Positions 8,751 through 17,486 of a stretch of DNA of 64,000 nucleotides are shown here, one piece after another. Where the stretch lies: NCBI RefSeq assembly GCF_013032505.1, contig NZ_WQCG01000007.1, forward strand, positions 124,001 to 188,000, in the 5' to 3' direction. Source of the DNA: Ruegeria atlantica. Its GTDB lineage: Bacteria; Pseudomonadota; Alphaproteobacteria; Rhodobacterales; Rhodobacteraceae. The translations under genes were made by a program, and so were the position numbers. Position 1 is the first letter of the stretch; the number at the start of each line of letters is the position of its first letter. Below the pieces are notes generated by a model. The model did not search any database. It was not told the DNA's origin and worked only from the letters and a program-made list of their open reading frames with translations.

Positions 8751-9551
8751 TCAATCCAACCCCATCGCGGCCATCATCTCTTCGAGTTTCGGCACATCCT
8801 GCGGATTGTTCAACTCCCAGAACTGACGCCCCTTGGCCTCGACCTCGACGCACAGAACCTTTCGACCGTTTTCCATAAACCGCAGCTGTTCCAACCCTTC
8901 CAGCTGTTCCAACGGTCCGACAGGCCAGGCGGGATAGGCGGCAAGGGCATCCGGTCGATACGCGTAGACGCCGACATGGTGGAACACCGGGGTCGGCTTG
9001 TCGCCAGAAAACGTTTCTGCGGTAAAAGGCACGACCTCTTTCGAGAAATACATCGCGCTGTGGTCGGCTGCGAACACAGCGGTTGTGCCTCCAACGCGCC
9101 CGTGTTTGCGATCGTTCAGCAGGCTGTTCAGAGCGTCGCCGTCACAGCGGAGTACCGGTGTGGCGACGCCGGCCTCGGGCGCGGCACGCAGACCGGCAAT
9201 CAGGTCTTCTACAAACCAATGAGGCGTCAGCGGCGCATCCCCTTGCAGGTTCACTACGATCTCGTAGCCCGCACCCAGCGCAGCGTGGGCTTCGGCGCAG
9301 CGTTCCGTGCCATTGCCACAGGCCTCGGATGTCATCACCACTTCTGCCCCGAACCCTTCAGCCACGTCGCGAATGCGGTCGTCATCGGTGGCGACAACCA
9401 CTTTGTCCACACCCGATACGGAACAGGCGGCGCGCCAGGATCGTTCTATCAGGGTCATCGCATTGCCATTCGCCCCGGTCAGCGGAACCAGCGGCTTTCC
9501 TGGGTAACGGGTCGAGGCATAGCGTGCAGGGATCGCAATCAGAACAGACAT
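8751..9551 (-). CDS. kdsB: 3-deoxy-manno-octulosonate cytidylyltransferase (CMP-Kdo synthetase) family
   Basis: A 266-residue protein with the KdsB fold: IPARYASTRYPGKPL at the N-terminus binds CTP, VATDDDRI and TSEACGNGTERCAEA follow, then the metal motif and FHHVGVYAYR. It activates Kdo, or a Kdo-like acid, as the CMP sugar for LPS or group 2 capsule. Two positions deviate from the usual consensus: QGDAPLT where most KdsB proteins have QGDEP, and RYPGKPL instead of RLPGKPL. A dedicated KpsU-like or variant-substrate enzyme is therefore possible. It overlaps the upstream cysQ by one base (TGATG). Confidence 0.85.
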   Translation of the reverse strand: MSVLIAIPARYASTRYPGKPLVPLTGANGNAMTLIERSWRAACSVSGVDKVVVATDDDRIRDVAEGFGAEVVMTSEACGNGTERCAEAHAALGAGYEIVVNLQGDAPLTPHWFVEDLIAGLRAAPEAGVATPVLRCDGDALNSLLNDRKHGRVGGTTAVFAADHSAMYFSKEVVPFTAETFSGDKPTPVFHHVGVYAYRPDALAAYPAWPVGPLEQLEGLEQLRFMENGRKVLCVEVEAKGRQFWELNNPQDVPKLEEMMAAMGLD

Positions 9552-10348
9552 CAGGCCTCCTTCAGGTCAACGCCCGGAGCGTAGGCGATAAAGAACGGGT
9601 TTGCATAGTCGTCCTTGCCATAGGTCAGCGGCGTGTGGTCATCGAACCGAACAACCTTGCCACCGGCACCGGCCAAAACGGCGTGACCAGCGGCTGTATC
9701 CCACTCCATCGTGCGCCCGACGCGGGGATAAAGGTCCGCCTCGCCAGTGGCGACCAGACAGAATTTCAGCGACGAGCCCGCGCTTTTGCTGTCTTTGACC
9801 TGATATTTGTTGATGTAATCCTCGGTCGCCTGATCGCGGTGAGATTTTGAGGCGACGATCATCAACGCTGAATTGTCTGGTTCAGACACTGATATCACGG
9901 TCACGTCGCCGGCTTGCGCCTTGTCAAGCGCGCCGGTTTCTTCGACCGATTGACCGTCCGCTTGGGTGTAGAACATGCGCCCTTTTGCCGGTGCATAAAC
10001 AACGCCGCGGGTTGGAACACCATTTTCGACCAACGCGATATTCACCGTGAAGTCACCACGCCGGTTGATGAATTCCTTGGTCCCGTCCAGAGGATCGACG
10101 ATCAGAAACGTGTCGCCTTTTTCCAAATGTGAGGCAGCCTGCTCCTCGGTCACCAAGAGAATTTCTGGGAACGCAGCACGTAAGCCCGCCGAAATCAGGG
10201 CATCGGCAGCTTCATCTGCCTCAGTCACTGGGCTGGAGTCAGATTTGACTTTGACGTCAAAATCGTCCGCTTCATAGATCTGCATGATTGTGTCCCCGGC
10301 TTCCAGCGCCAGACGTCTGATTATGGGAATAAGGGCGTCGTAGGTCAC
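9551..10348 (-). CDS. cysQ: 3'(2'),5'-bisphosphate nucleotidase (PAP phosphatase)
   Basis: GTG 10348 is chosen because a CGGAG lies about 8 bases upstream and the protein then begins at the family's usual first helix; the longer open frame to 10570 would overlap the divergent permease gene. The 265-residue product has the inositol-monophosphatase-like Mg2+ sites: TEADEAADA, LLVTEEQAA, and the central motif IVDPLDGTKEFI; EWDTAAGHAV closes the active site. It converts PAP, left by sulfotransferases and PAPS reductase, to AMP. Its place at the head of a cluster ending in a sulfotransferase gene fits that job well. Confidence 0.93.
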   Translation of the reverse strand: MTYDALIPIIRRLALEAGDTIMQIYEADDFDVKVKSDSSPVTEADEAADALISAGLRAAFPEILLVTEEQAASHLEKGDTFLIVDPLDGTKEFINRRGDFTVNIALVENGVPTRGVVYAPAKGRMFYTQADGQSVEETGALDKAQAGDVTVISVSEPDNSALMIVASKSHRDQATEDYINKYQVKDSKSAGSSLKFCLVATGEADLYPRVGRTMEWDTAAGHAVLAGAGGKVVRFDDHTPLTYGKDDYANPFFIAYAPGVDLKEA

Positions 10349-10471
10349 AAAAATGCTCCGTTGTTGTGGTTTGTTGATAGAAATCCCTGTGGGTCTTATG
10401 CTGTGCCGGTTACGGAACGGCAAGAAATTCGTGGCAGATTGCAGGCAATTCAGCGGGAAAGAGTGAACTGA

Positions 10472-11293
10472 GTGTTTTATTTTAAGCGAAATCAGACGCT
10501 TCTGGGTAGCGCTTTCACAACCACGGAGCTTATTTACCATGCGGTGGTGCATGGGATACGTTCCAGGCACTCAAATGCAGTGATCGCGATCGTCGTGAAT
10601 ATCATACAAATTCTCGCACTCGTGACTGTATTTTATCTGATCTTGTCAATGTTAGGTACTCGGGTCGCCAAGATCAGAGGAAACTTCATCCTGTTTTTGT
10701 TATCAGGTGTTTTTCTGTTTCTGACCCATATCAAAGCTGTGGGAACTGTTGCCGGTGTCGGCACCGGGAACAACCCGATGATGTTGCATTCTCCGATGAA
10801 CATGATGGTGGTGCTACTTGCGACAGCCTTTGGATCGCTTTACACACAATTGGTCTCAATCCTAGTAATCCTTTTTGCCTATAGCGTTCTTGTTGAGCCC
10901 CTAGAGATCCAAGAGCCTGGCGGGGCTTTCTACATGTTGATCCTGGCCTGGTTTACGGGATGTGCAGTTGGTGTTGTCCTTATGGCGCTAAAGCCGTGGT
11001 TTCCTGGCACCGCTGAAATTCTGAAAAACCTGTACCGACGTATGAATATGATATTTTCCGGCAAGATGGTTGTCGGGAATGCGCTGGGCGGCTTCTTGCT
11101 GAGTTTTTTTGCCTGGAACCCATTGTTCCACGTGATTGATCAGTGCCGCGGTTTTGTCTTTCGTAACTATTTCCCGCGCAACAGCAGCTGGGAGTATGCG
11201 CTGTGGGTTGGATTGGCTTTGTTGATGATCGGACTATTGGGGATTTTTTACACCCGTAAGCATGTTTCGGCCAGCTGGGGTGCGCGCAGCTAA
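10472..11293 (+). CDS. ABC-2 type permease of polysaccharide export (KpsM/Wzm-like)
   Basis: A 273-residue integral membrane protein with about six hydrophobic segments (for instance near 39-62, 75-88, 108-140, 155-170, 200-216, 246-262). The C-terminal segment NPLFHVIDQCRGFVFRNYFP and the final YTRKH are typical of ABC-2 permeases that export capsule or O-antigen. GTG 10472 is preceded by GGAAAGAG. It faces away from cysQ across a 123-bp spacer that should contain both promoters. No KpsT/Wzt ATPase lies in the window, so its partner must be elsewhere. It converges on alkB, the two stop codons overlapping. Confidence 0.82.
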   Translation: MFYFKRNQTLLGSAFTTTELIYHAVVHGIRSRHSNAVIAIVVNIIQILALVTVFYLILSMLGTRVAKIRGNFILFLLSGVFLFLTHIKAVGTVAGVGTGNNPMMLHSPMNMMVVLLATAFGSLYTQLVSILVILFAYSVLVEPLEIQEPGGAFYMLILAWFTGCAVGVVLMALKPWFPGTAEILKNLYRRMNMIFSGKMVVGNALGGFLLSFFAWNPLFHVIDQCRGFVFRNYFPRNSSWEYALWVGLALLMIGLLGIFYTRKHVSASWGARS

Positions 11294-11892
11294 GTTGCGA
11301 CGCGCAAGGTCAGGTTGATCCGCCCGCCTTTAGGCAGCAGCTTAGAAGAACCGAAACGGATGCGATCGACCCCATGATAGGTCAGGCGTGCCGGGCCGCC
11401 CATGATGACGACATCACCCGAGCTTAACCATATGGACTCGGTCTTGCCCCCGCGGGTTTCGTTTCCGATGCGGAAAAGGGCATCATCGCCTAAGGATACC
11501 GACAGGACGGGCCACGAGAAATCGGCCTCGTCCTTGTCTTGATGCAGTCCCATGCGCGCGCCTTCATTGTAATAGTTGATCAAACAGCAATCCGGGTCGC
11601 GTTGCGTGCTGACAAGATCGCGCCAGATACCCAGAATTGTATCGGGAATGCCGGGCCACACCATCCCCTTTGGGTGCTGCGCCTGATATCTGTACCCGCG
11701 GTTGTCAGTGACCCAGCCAAGCGACCCGGCCGAGGTCATTCGCACCGACATTTCCTTGCCCGAAGGCGTTACAGGCCGAAACAGCGGCGCAGATTTGAGA
11801 ATCGGGCGCAGTACCTCGATCAGTTGCGTTTGTGCCGCAACGTCCAGATGGGCTTTTCTGATGTCAAATCCGCGCAAGAGCAGCCGCGCCAT
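11290..11892 (-). CDS. alkB: Alpha-ketoglutarate-dependent dioxygenase AlkB
   Basis: A 200-residue Fe(II)/2-oxoglutarate oxygenase. The iron ligands are in LHQDKDEADF (HxD) and in the downstream LTYHGVDRI histidine; NLTLR near the C-terminus supplies the 2-oxoglutarate-binding arginine. Length and motif order match E. coli AlkB, which removes methyl groups from N1-methyladenine and N3-methylcytosine in DNA and RNA. ATG 11892 starts the conserved part; the in-frame ATG 11937 would add 15 residues. It is divergent from dnaK across a 214-bp spacer. Confidence 0.9.
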   Translation of the reverse strand: MARLLLRGFDIRKAHLDVAAQTQLIEVLRPILKSAPLFRPVTPSGKEMSVRMTSAGSLGWVTDNRGYRYQAQHPKGMVWPGIPDTILGIWRDLVSTQRDPDCCLINYYNEGARMGLHQDKDEADFSWPVLSVSLGDDALFRIGNETRGGKTESIWLSSGDVVIMGGPARLTYHGVDRIRFGSSKLLPKGGRINLTLRVAT

Positions 11893-11966
11893 TGAAGATT
11901 CCCCAATCCTTGCCAAAACCTTGCCAAAAAAGGCCACAGATTCCTGAAAACCTGCCTTTTACACCG

Positions 11967-11998
11967 CTTGCAGGCCTCTGATCTCGCCCTTATATACG
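11967..11998 (+). promoter_or_regulatory. RpoH (sigma-32) type heat-shock promoter of dnaK
   Basis: CTTG at 11967-11970 and CTTATATACG at 11989-11998 are separated by 18 bases. This agrees at every defined position with the alphaproteobacterial RpoH consensus (CTTG, 17-18 bases, CYTATNTNNG). It lies about 110 bases before the dnaK ATG and points towards it. The match is seen directly; its use under heat stress is inferred from the family. Confidence 0.75.
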
Positions 11999-12106
11999 CC
12001 GGGACGCGCGATGGTGTAGTGCTGTTCGTGCAAACCAGATCGGGGCCGGATGCCATAACGGGTCCGGACCTCGAGACATCGCCTTGAAGAGAAAGGGATT
12101 GAACAT

Positions 12107-14017
12107 ATGGGAAAAGTAATCGGTATTGACCTCGGGACCACCAACTCTTGTGTGGCCATCATGGACGGCTCTCAGCCGAAGGTCATCGAAAACGCAGAAG
12201 GGGCGCGGACCACGCCCTCGATCGTCGCCTTCACCGAAGATGAGCGACTGGTCGGTCAGCCTGCAAAACGCCAGGCGGTCACCAACCCTGACAACACCAT
12301 CTTTGGCGTCAAGCGTCTGATCGGTCGTCGTGTGGATGATGCAGAAGTCGAAAAAGATAAGAAAATGGTGCCGTACGCCATCGTCGATGGCGGCAATGGC
12401 GACGCGTGGGTTGAAGCCCGCGGTGAAAAGTACTCCCCAAGCCAGATCTCGGCCTTCACTCTGGGCAAGATGAAGGAAACCGCCGAGAGCTATCTGGGTG
12501 AGGACGTCACGCAGGCGGTTATCACTGTTCCGGCATACTTCAACGACGCACAGCGTCAGGCCACCAAAGACGCCGGTAAAATCGCCGGTCTGGAAGTGCT
12601 GCGGATCATCAACGAGCCGACAGCAGCTGCTCTGGCCTATGGTCTGGACAAGGAAGAAACCCAAACCATCGCGGTTTATGACCTTGGTGGTGGTACCTTC
12701 GACGTGACCATTCTGGAAATCGACGATGGCCTGTTCGAGGTTAAGTCGACCAACGGCGACACCTTCCTGGGTGGTGAAGACTTTGACATGCGCATCGTCA
12801 ACTACCTGGCGGACGAGTTCAAAAAAGAACACGGTGTCGATCTGTCTCAGGACAAGATGGCCCTGCAGCGCCTGAAGGAAGCCGCTGAAAAAGCCAAGAT
12901 CGAGCTCAGCTCGACCTCGCAAACCGAAATCAACCAGCCGTTCATCTCGATGGGTGCAAACGGTCAGCCGCTGCACATGGTCATGAAACTGACCCGTGCC
13001 AAGCTGGAATCGCTGGTTGGCGACCTGATCAAGAAGTCGATGAAGCCTTGCCAGGCTGCTCTGAAAGACGCAGGCCTGTCGGCTGGCGACGTGGACGAGG
13101 TGGTTCTGGTCGGTGGTATGACCCGGATGCCGAAAGTGATCGAAGAGGTCACCAAGTTCTTCGGTAAAGAGCCGCACAAGGGTGTGAACCCGGACGAAGT
13201 TGTTGCCATGGGCGCGGCCATTCAGGCCGGTGTTCTGCAAGGCGACGTCAAAGACGTGGTTCTGCTGGACGTGACCCCGCTTTCGCTAGGCATCGAGACG
13301 CTGGGTGGCGTGTTCACCCGTCTGATCGACCGCAACACCACGATCCCGACCAAGAAGTCTCAGGTCTTCTCGACCGCTGAGGACAATCAGAACGCCGTTA
13401 CCATCCGCTGTTTCCAGGGTGAGCGCGAAATGGCTGCGGACAACAAGATCCTCGGTCAGTTCAATCTGGAAGATATCCCGCCCGCACCGCGCGGCATGCC
13501 TCAGATCGAGGTGACTTTTGACATCGATGCCAACGGCATTGTCTCGGTTTCGGCCAAGGACAAAGGCACTGGCAAAGAGCAGAAGATCACGATCCAGGCA
13601 TCGGGCGGTCTGTCCGACGAGGATATCGACAAGATGGTCAAGGACGCCGAAGAGAACGCGGAAGCCGACAAGGAACGCCGCGAACTGGTCGACGCCAAGA
13701 ACCAGGCGGAAAGCCTCATCCATTCGACCGAGAAGTCGATGGAAGAGCATGCCGACAAGGTTGACCCGACCACCATCGAAGCCATCGAACTGGCAATCGC
13801 TGCGCTGAAGGACGAGCTGGAAACTGAGAATGCCGACAAGATCAAGTCCGGCATTCAGAACGTGACCGAAGCGGCCATGAAGCTGGGCGAAGCCATCTAC
13901 AAGGCGCAGTCCGAGGAAGCCGAGGATGAGCCTGCTGCAGCTGATGAAGCTCCGGCTGGTGATGATGACATCGTTGATGCCGAGTTCGAAGATCTGGACA
14001 ACGACAAGCGTAACTAA
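12107..14017 (+). CDS. dnaK: Molecular chaperone DnaK (Hsp70)
   Basis: A full-length 636-residue Hsp70. The ATPase domain opens with [12 protein letters not shown] and includes [13 protein letters not shown] and [13 protein letters not shown]; the linker [16 protein letters not shown] leads to the substrate-binding domain, and the helical lid ends in an acidic tail. It binds unfolded polypeptides in the cytoplasm in an ATP cycle driven by DnaJ and GrpE. dnaJ follows 74 bp downstream. Transcription is probably from the RpoH-type promoter upstream. A good AGAGAAAGGGA SD precedes the ATG. Confidence 0.99.
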   Translation: MGKVIGIDLGTTNSCVAIMDGSQPKVIENAEGARTTPSIVAFTEDERLVGQPAKRQAVTNPDNTIFGVKRLIGRRVDDAEVEKDKKMVPYAIVDGGNGDAWVEARGEKYSPSQISAFTLGKMKETAESYLGEDVTQAVITVPAYFNDAQRQATKDAGKIAGLEVLRIINEPTAAALAYGLDKEETQTIAVYDLGGGTFDVTILEIDDGLFEVKSTNGDTFLGGEDFDMRIVNYLADEFKKEHGVDLSQDKMALQRLKEAAEKAKIELSSTSQTEINQPFISMGANGQPLHMVMKLTRAKLESLVGDLIKKSMKPCQAALKDAGLSAGDVDEVVLVGGMTRMPKVIEEVTKFFGKEPHKGVNPDEVVAMGAAIQAGVLQGDVKDVVLLDVTPLSLGIETLGGVFTRLIDRNTTIPTKKSQVFSTAEDNQNAVTIRCFQGEREMAADNKILGQFNLEDIPPAPRGMPQIEVTFDIDANGIVSVSAKDKGTGKEQKITIQASGGLSDEDIDKMVKDAEENAEADKERRELVDAKNQAESLIHSTEKSMEEHADKVDPTTIEAIELAIAALKDELETENADKIKSGIQNVTEAAMKLGEAIYKAQSEEAEDEPAAADEAPAGDDDIVDAEFEDLDNDKRN

Positions 14018-14035
14018 CGGGTAACCGGGCCAATT

Positions 14036-14064
14036 CGGGCCGGTCCGGTTGCCGGGCCGGCCCG
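14036..14064 (+). terminator. GC-rich hairpin between dnaK and dnaJ
   Basis: CGGGCCGG (14036-14043) pairs perfectly with CCGGCCCG (14057-14064) around a 13-base loop. No T-run follows, so full termination is unlikely; it could attenuate read-through or protect the dnaK mRNA 3' end, giving more DnaK than DnaJ. The stem is seen; the role is inferred. Confidence 0.4.
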
Positions 14065-14091
14065 ATTACGTTGAGGCAGAAGGAAATACTG

Positions 14092-15246
14092 ATGTCCAAA
14101 CGCGACTATTACGAAGTGCTCGGCGTGTCCAAGGGCGCTTCGGCGGATGAGATAAAGAAAGGCTTTCGCAAGAAGGCCAAAGAACTGCATCCAGATCGCA
14201 ATAAGGACAATCCCGACGCAGAAGCGCAGTTCAAAGAGGCGAATGAGGCCTATGATGTCCTGCGCGACGGCGACAAAAAAGCGGCTTACGACCGCTTTGG
14301 CCACGCTGCTTTCGAGAATGGCATGGGCGGCGGTGGCCGCCCTGGCGGCGGATTTGGCGGGCAGGGCGACTTCTCCAGCGCATTCTCGGATGTGTTCGAT
14401 GACCTGTTTGGCGACTTCATGGGCGGTCAGCGCGGTGCAACAAGCGGTGGCCGGCGTGCCGCGCGCGGCTCGGACCTGCGGTATAACCTGAGGGTGACGT
14501 TGGAAGAGGCGTTCTCGGGGCTGCAAAAGACGATTAGTGTACCTGCCGCCGTGGCCTGTTCGGCATGTGACGGATCAGGTGCGGAAGGTGGGGTCGAGCC
14601 CACGACCTGCCCGACCTGTTCCGGTATGGGAAAAGTTCGGGCGCAACAGGGTTTTTTCACAGTCGAACGGTCCTGCCCGACCTGTTCGGGACTGGGTCAG
14701 ATCATCAAGAATCCTTGTAAAGCCTGCGGGGGCGCCGGGCGCGTCGAAAAAGAACGCGCGCTGTCGGTTAACATTCCGGCTGGTGTCGAAACCGGCACTC
14801 GCATCCGTCTTGCCGGTGAAGGCGAGGCCGGGATGCGCGGTGGCCCTCCGGGCGACCTGTATATTTTTGTCGAAGTTTCGGACCACAAGCTGTTCGAACG
14901 CGACAGCGTAAACCTGTATTGCCGTGTTCCGGTCAGCATGGGGAAAGCCGCGCTGGGTGGTTCGATTGAAGTGCCCACAATTGACGGTGGCCGTGGCCGC
15001 GTGCAAATCCCGGCCGGCAGCCAGTCTGGTCGCCAGATGCGTTTACGCGGTAAAGGCATGCCCGCCCTTCGCGGCGGCGGAATTGGCGACATGTTCATTG
15101 AACTGGCGGTGGAAACCCCGGTCAATTTGACCAGCCGCCAGAAAGAACTGCTGCGTGAGTTCGACGATCTGGGCGAAGACAACCACCCGGAATCAAAAAG
15201 CTTTTTTTCATCCGTCAAATCCTTTTGGGACGGTATGAAGGGCTGA
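14092..15246 (+). CDS. dnaJ: Chaperone DnaJ (Hsp40)
   Basis: ATG 14092 is preceded by AGAAGGAAA and gives 384 residues. It has the full type I layout: J domain with the HPD motif ([10 protein letters not shown]), a Gly/Phe-rich linker ([12 protein letters not shown]), and a zinc-binding domain with four CxxCxGxG repeats ([32 protein letters not shown]). The C-terminal substrate-binding and dimerisation region follows. It delivers clients to DnaK and stimulates ATP hydrolysis. Confidence 0.99.
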   Translation: MSKRDYYEVLGVSKGASADEIKKGFRKKAKELHPDRNKDNPDAEAQFKEANEAYDVLRDGDKKAAYDRFGHAAFENGMGGGGRPGGGFGGQGDFSSAFSDVFDDLFGDFMGGQRGATSGGRRAARGSDLRYNLRVTLEEAFSGLQKTISVPAAVACSACDGSGAEGGVEPTTCPTCSGMGKVRAQQGFFTVERSCPTCSGLGQIIKNPCKACGGAGRVEKERALSVNIPAGVETGTRIRLAGEGEAGMRGGPPGDLYIFVEVSDHKLFERDSVNLYCRVPVSMGKAALGGSIEVPTIDGGRGRVQIPAGSQSGRQMRLRGKGMPALRGGGIGDMFIELAVETPVNLTSRQKELLREFDDLGEDNHPESKSFFSSVKSFWDGMKG

Positions 15247-15272
15247 AACAGCACTTCGTGAACTTCTGTCAC

Positions 15273-15298
15273 AAGCCGGCCCATCGAGGCCGGCTTTT
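15273..15298 (+). terminator. Rho-independent terminator after dnaJ
   Basis: AAGCCGGCC (15273-15281) and GGCCGGCTT (15288-15296) form a perfect 9-bp stem with a 6-base loop, running into TTTT. It separates the heat-shock operon from the thiamin operon. Confidence 0.8.
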
Positions 15299-15381
15299 GG
15301 ATTTCATAAGTCCAGTTTGGCCGCGATCTGCCACAAAATTGGCCCTTGATTCCTTTTTGATCCCCTGAGATTGTCCGCCCA

Positions 15382-15469
15382 ACCGTTGGGGTGCCCTGCT
15401 TGGGGCTGAGAGGCGTGAATGCGCTAACCCATCGAACCTGATCCGGGCAATACCGGCGTAGGGAACGGT
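15382..15469 (+). promoter_or_regulatory. TPP riboswitch (THI element)
   Basis: The segment has the conserved THI-box blocks: TGGGGTGCCC near 15387, GGCTGAGAG near 15404 and ACCCATCGAACCTGATCCGG near 15427. The closing P1 stem is exact, ACCGTT (15382-15387) with AACGGT (15464-15469). It lies 58 bases upstream of thiD and should switch the whole thiamin operon off when thiamin pyrophosphate is bound. The mode, transcriptional or translational, is not obvious; no strong terminator stem is seen before the thiD SD, which favours translational control. Confidence 0.93.
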
Positions 15470-15527
15470 CTTATAATGCTTAGACGTTTTCCATGCCCCG
15501 TTGCCCATTTTGAACTGGAGCAACGAC

Positions 15528-16331
15528 ATGGCACCCATTGCCTTAACAATCGCAGGATCGGACAGTGGCGGAGGGGCCGGAATTCAGGCGGACCTCAAGG
15601 CGATGTCGGCGCTGGGGGTCTACGGGGCCAGTGTGATTACCGCGGTGACGGCTCAGAACACGCGGGCCGTGACAGCCGTACATGGTATCCCGTCGGACAT
15701 TGTCGTGGCCCAGATCGAGGCCGTTCTGACAGATTTGGAAGTCGGCGCGATCAAGATCGGAATGCTGGCAACCCCTGAGATTATCCTCAGCGTCGCGAAC
15801 GGTATTGCGGGTTTTGACGGGCCAGTGGTTCTGGATCCGGTCATGATTGCCAAATCCGGCGATGCGTTGCTGGCGCAAGAGGCCGTGCATACCCTGCGCG
15901 ACGTGTTGCTGCCGCGCGCGACTGTGTTGACACCAAACCTGCCAGAAGCAGCCTGTTTGCTGGGCGCTGAACCAGCGGACAGCCTCGAACAGATGATCAA
16001 ACAAGGGCGCGAGTTGTGCACAATGGGTGCGAGTGCGGTCCTGATGAAGGGCGGTCATGGGAAAGGTGACATCTGCCACGACATTCTGGTCTCAGACTCT
16101 GGCGTGATTGAACGGTTTCAAGCGCCACGCCGACAGACACGCAACACCCACGGAACAGGGTGCACCCTGTCCTCATCCATCGCTGCCGGACTGGCTAAAG
16201 ATCTTTCGCTGACTGACGCCGTAGCCCAAGCGCATGACTATCTGCAGGGCGCTATTTCCCAGGCCGATGGCTTGAAAATCGGGCAGGGCCACGGGCCTGT
16301 ACACCACTTCCATCAGGTTTGGTCTGCATGA
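15528..16331 (+). CDS. thiD: Hydroxymethylpyrimidine/phosphomethylpyrimidine kinase
   Basis: A 267-residue ribokinase-fold enzyme. ATG 15528 follows GGAG at a 7-base distance, in contrast to the in-frame ATG at 15501. The N-terminal IAGSDSGGGAGIQADLK is the HMP-binding signature, and RQTRNTHGTGCTLSSSIAAG holds the catalytic Cys/anion hole. It phosphorylates HMP to HMP-P and HMP-PP, the pyrimidine half of thiamin. It is the first gene behind the TPP riboswitch and overlaps thiO by 4 bp (ATGA). Confidence 0.96.
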   Translation: MAPIALTIAGSDSGGGAGIQADLKAMSALGVYGASVITAVTAQNTRAVTAVHGIPSDIVVAQIEAVLTDLEVGAIKIGMLATPEIILSVANGIAGFDGPVVLDPVMIAKSGDALLAQEAVHTLRDVLLPRATVLTPNLPEAACLLGAEPADSLEQMIKQGRELCTMGASAVLMKGGHGKGDICHDILVSDSGVIERFQAPRRQTRNTHGTGCTLSSSIAAGLAKDLSLTDAVAQAHDYLQGAISQADGLKIGQGHGPVHHFHQVWSA

Positions 16332-17305
16332 CCGTCTGGTCCATCATAGGGGCAGGCGTGGCCGGTTTGGCCGTCGCGTCCGAGCTTGTCTCGCGCGGCG
16401 CGAAGGTGCGGGTGTTTGATCCCGGCGGTCATCCGGGACCACATGGCTGTTCCTGGTGGGCGGGCGGAATGCTGGCCCCCTGGTGTGAGTACGAAAATGC
16501 CGAGGAACCCGTTTTGCGCCTTGGTCAAACGGCAATTGATTGGTGGGCAAAGCGGACGCAGATTCATAGGCGCGGCACATTGGTAGTAGCTAACCAGCGA
16601 GACTTGCCGGACCTGCGCCGTTTTGCCCGCCGTACGGACGGCTTTTCCGAGATCGATGGTAAAGAAATCTCTTGTTTAGAGCCTGAACTACACAATTTCG
16701 GAAGGGGCCTCTATTTTGATGCCGAGGCCCATCTGGATCCACGCCAGGCCTTGCTCGACCTGGCTCGCCAGCTTCAGGAAGATGGCGTTGTATTCCATAA
16801 AAAGCGCGCGCCGGCACAGTTGGATAGCGCAATTGATTGCCGAGGATTGCACGCCCGTGATCATCTGACTGATCTGCGCGGCGTGAAGGGTGAGATGCTG
16901 GTGATCAGGTGCCCGGACGTGACCCTGACTCGGCCCGTTCGCCTGCTCCACCCACGAATGCCACTGTACATCGTTCCACGCGGAGATGGCGTTTACATGT
17001 TGGGCGCAACGATGGTCGAATCCGAAGACAGCAGCCGTATTACGGCGCGCTCGATGCTGGAGCTTCTTAGCGCTGCGTATGCCCTGAATCCCGCCTTTGG
17101 TGAGGCCGAAATTTTGGAAATCGGTGTCGATTTGCGCCCTGCTTTTCCAGACAACTTGCCGCGTATTCGGCGGCTTGGCCGAACAATTTTCGCTAATGGC
17201 CTCTATCGCCACGGCTATTTGCTGGCCCCTGCGCTGGCAATGGGCGTGGCTGATCTGGCGTTGAACAACATACATTCGGAGATGGTCGATGAAGATCGTA
17301 CTTAA
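16328..17305 (+). CDS. thiO: Glycine oxidase ThiO (FAD-dependent)
   Basis: A 325-residue DAO-family flavoprotein. The dinucleotide-binding motif IIGAGVAGLAVASEL is at residues 5-19, and the C-terminal RHGYLLAPALAMGVADL is the second FAD contact typical of the family. ThiO oxidises glycine to iminoglycine (dehydroglycine), the nitrogen and carbon source that ThiG uses for the thiazole ring in aerobes. ATG 16328 overlaps the thiD stop. Having thiO instead of thiH points to aerobic thiazole synthesis. Confidence 0.92.
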   Translation: MTVWSIIGAGVAGLAVASELVSRGAKVRVFDPGGHPGPHGCSWWAGGMLAPWCEYENAEEPVLRLGQTAIDWWAKRTQIHRRGTLVVANQRDLPDLRRFARRTDGFSEIDGKEISCLEPELHNFGRGLYFDAEAHLDPRQALLDLARQLQEDGVVFHKKRAPAQLDSAIDCRGLHARDHLTDLRGVKGEMLVIRCPDVTLTRPVRLLHPRMPLYIVPRGDGVYMLGATMVESEDSSRITARSMLELLSAAYALNPAFGEAEILEIGVDLRPAFPDNLPRIRRLGRTIFANGLYRHGYLLAPALAMGVADLALNNIHSEMVDEDRT

Positions 17306-17483
17306 TGGCGAGCTCCACCGGGTGCGGGCGAAGACTCTTGCCGATCTTTTGCAGGAACGCGGGTTTTCGGGGCGGGTGGCCACGGCTGTGAACGAGGAAT
17401 TCGTGCCTTCAAGCCTGCGCACTTCCCACAAGCTGAGTGACGGCGACCGGGTTGAGGTCGTAGCCCCGATGCAGGGGGGCTGA
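17289..17483 (+). CDS. thiS: Sulfur carrier protein ThiS
   Basis: A 64-residue beta-grasp protein that starts inside the end of thiO (17-bp overlap). It ends in the diglycine tail (VAPMQGG) that is adenylated by ThiF and converted to the thiocarboxylate that donates sulfur to ThiG. Length and the VEVVAPMQGG ending are typical. thiG begins 3 bp after its stop. Confidence 0.95.
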   Translation: MKIVLNGELHRVRAKTLADLLQERGFSGRVATAVNEEFVPSSLRTSHKLSDGDRVEVVAPMQGG

Positions 17484-17486
17484 AGG

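Noticed and set aside
11990-13240. A 416-codon open frame on the minus strand.
   Set aside because: It is antisense to dnaK, has no family features and arises from strong codon bias of the real gene.
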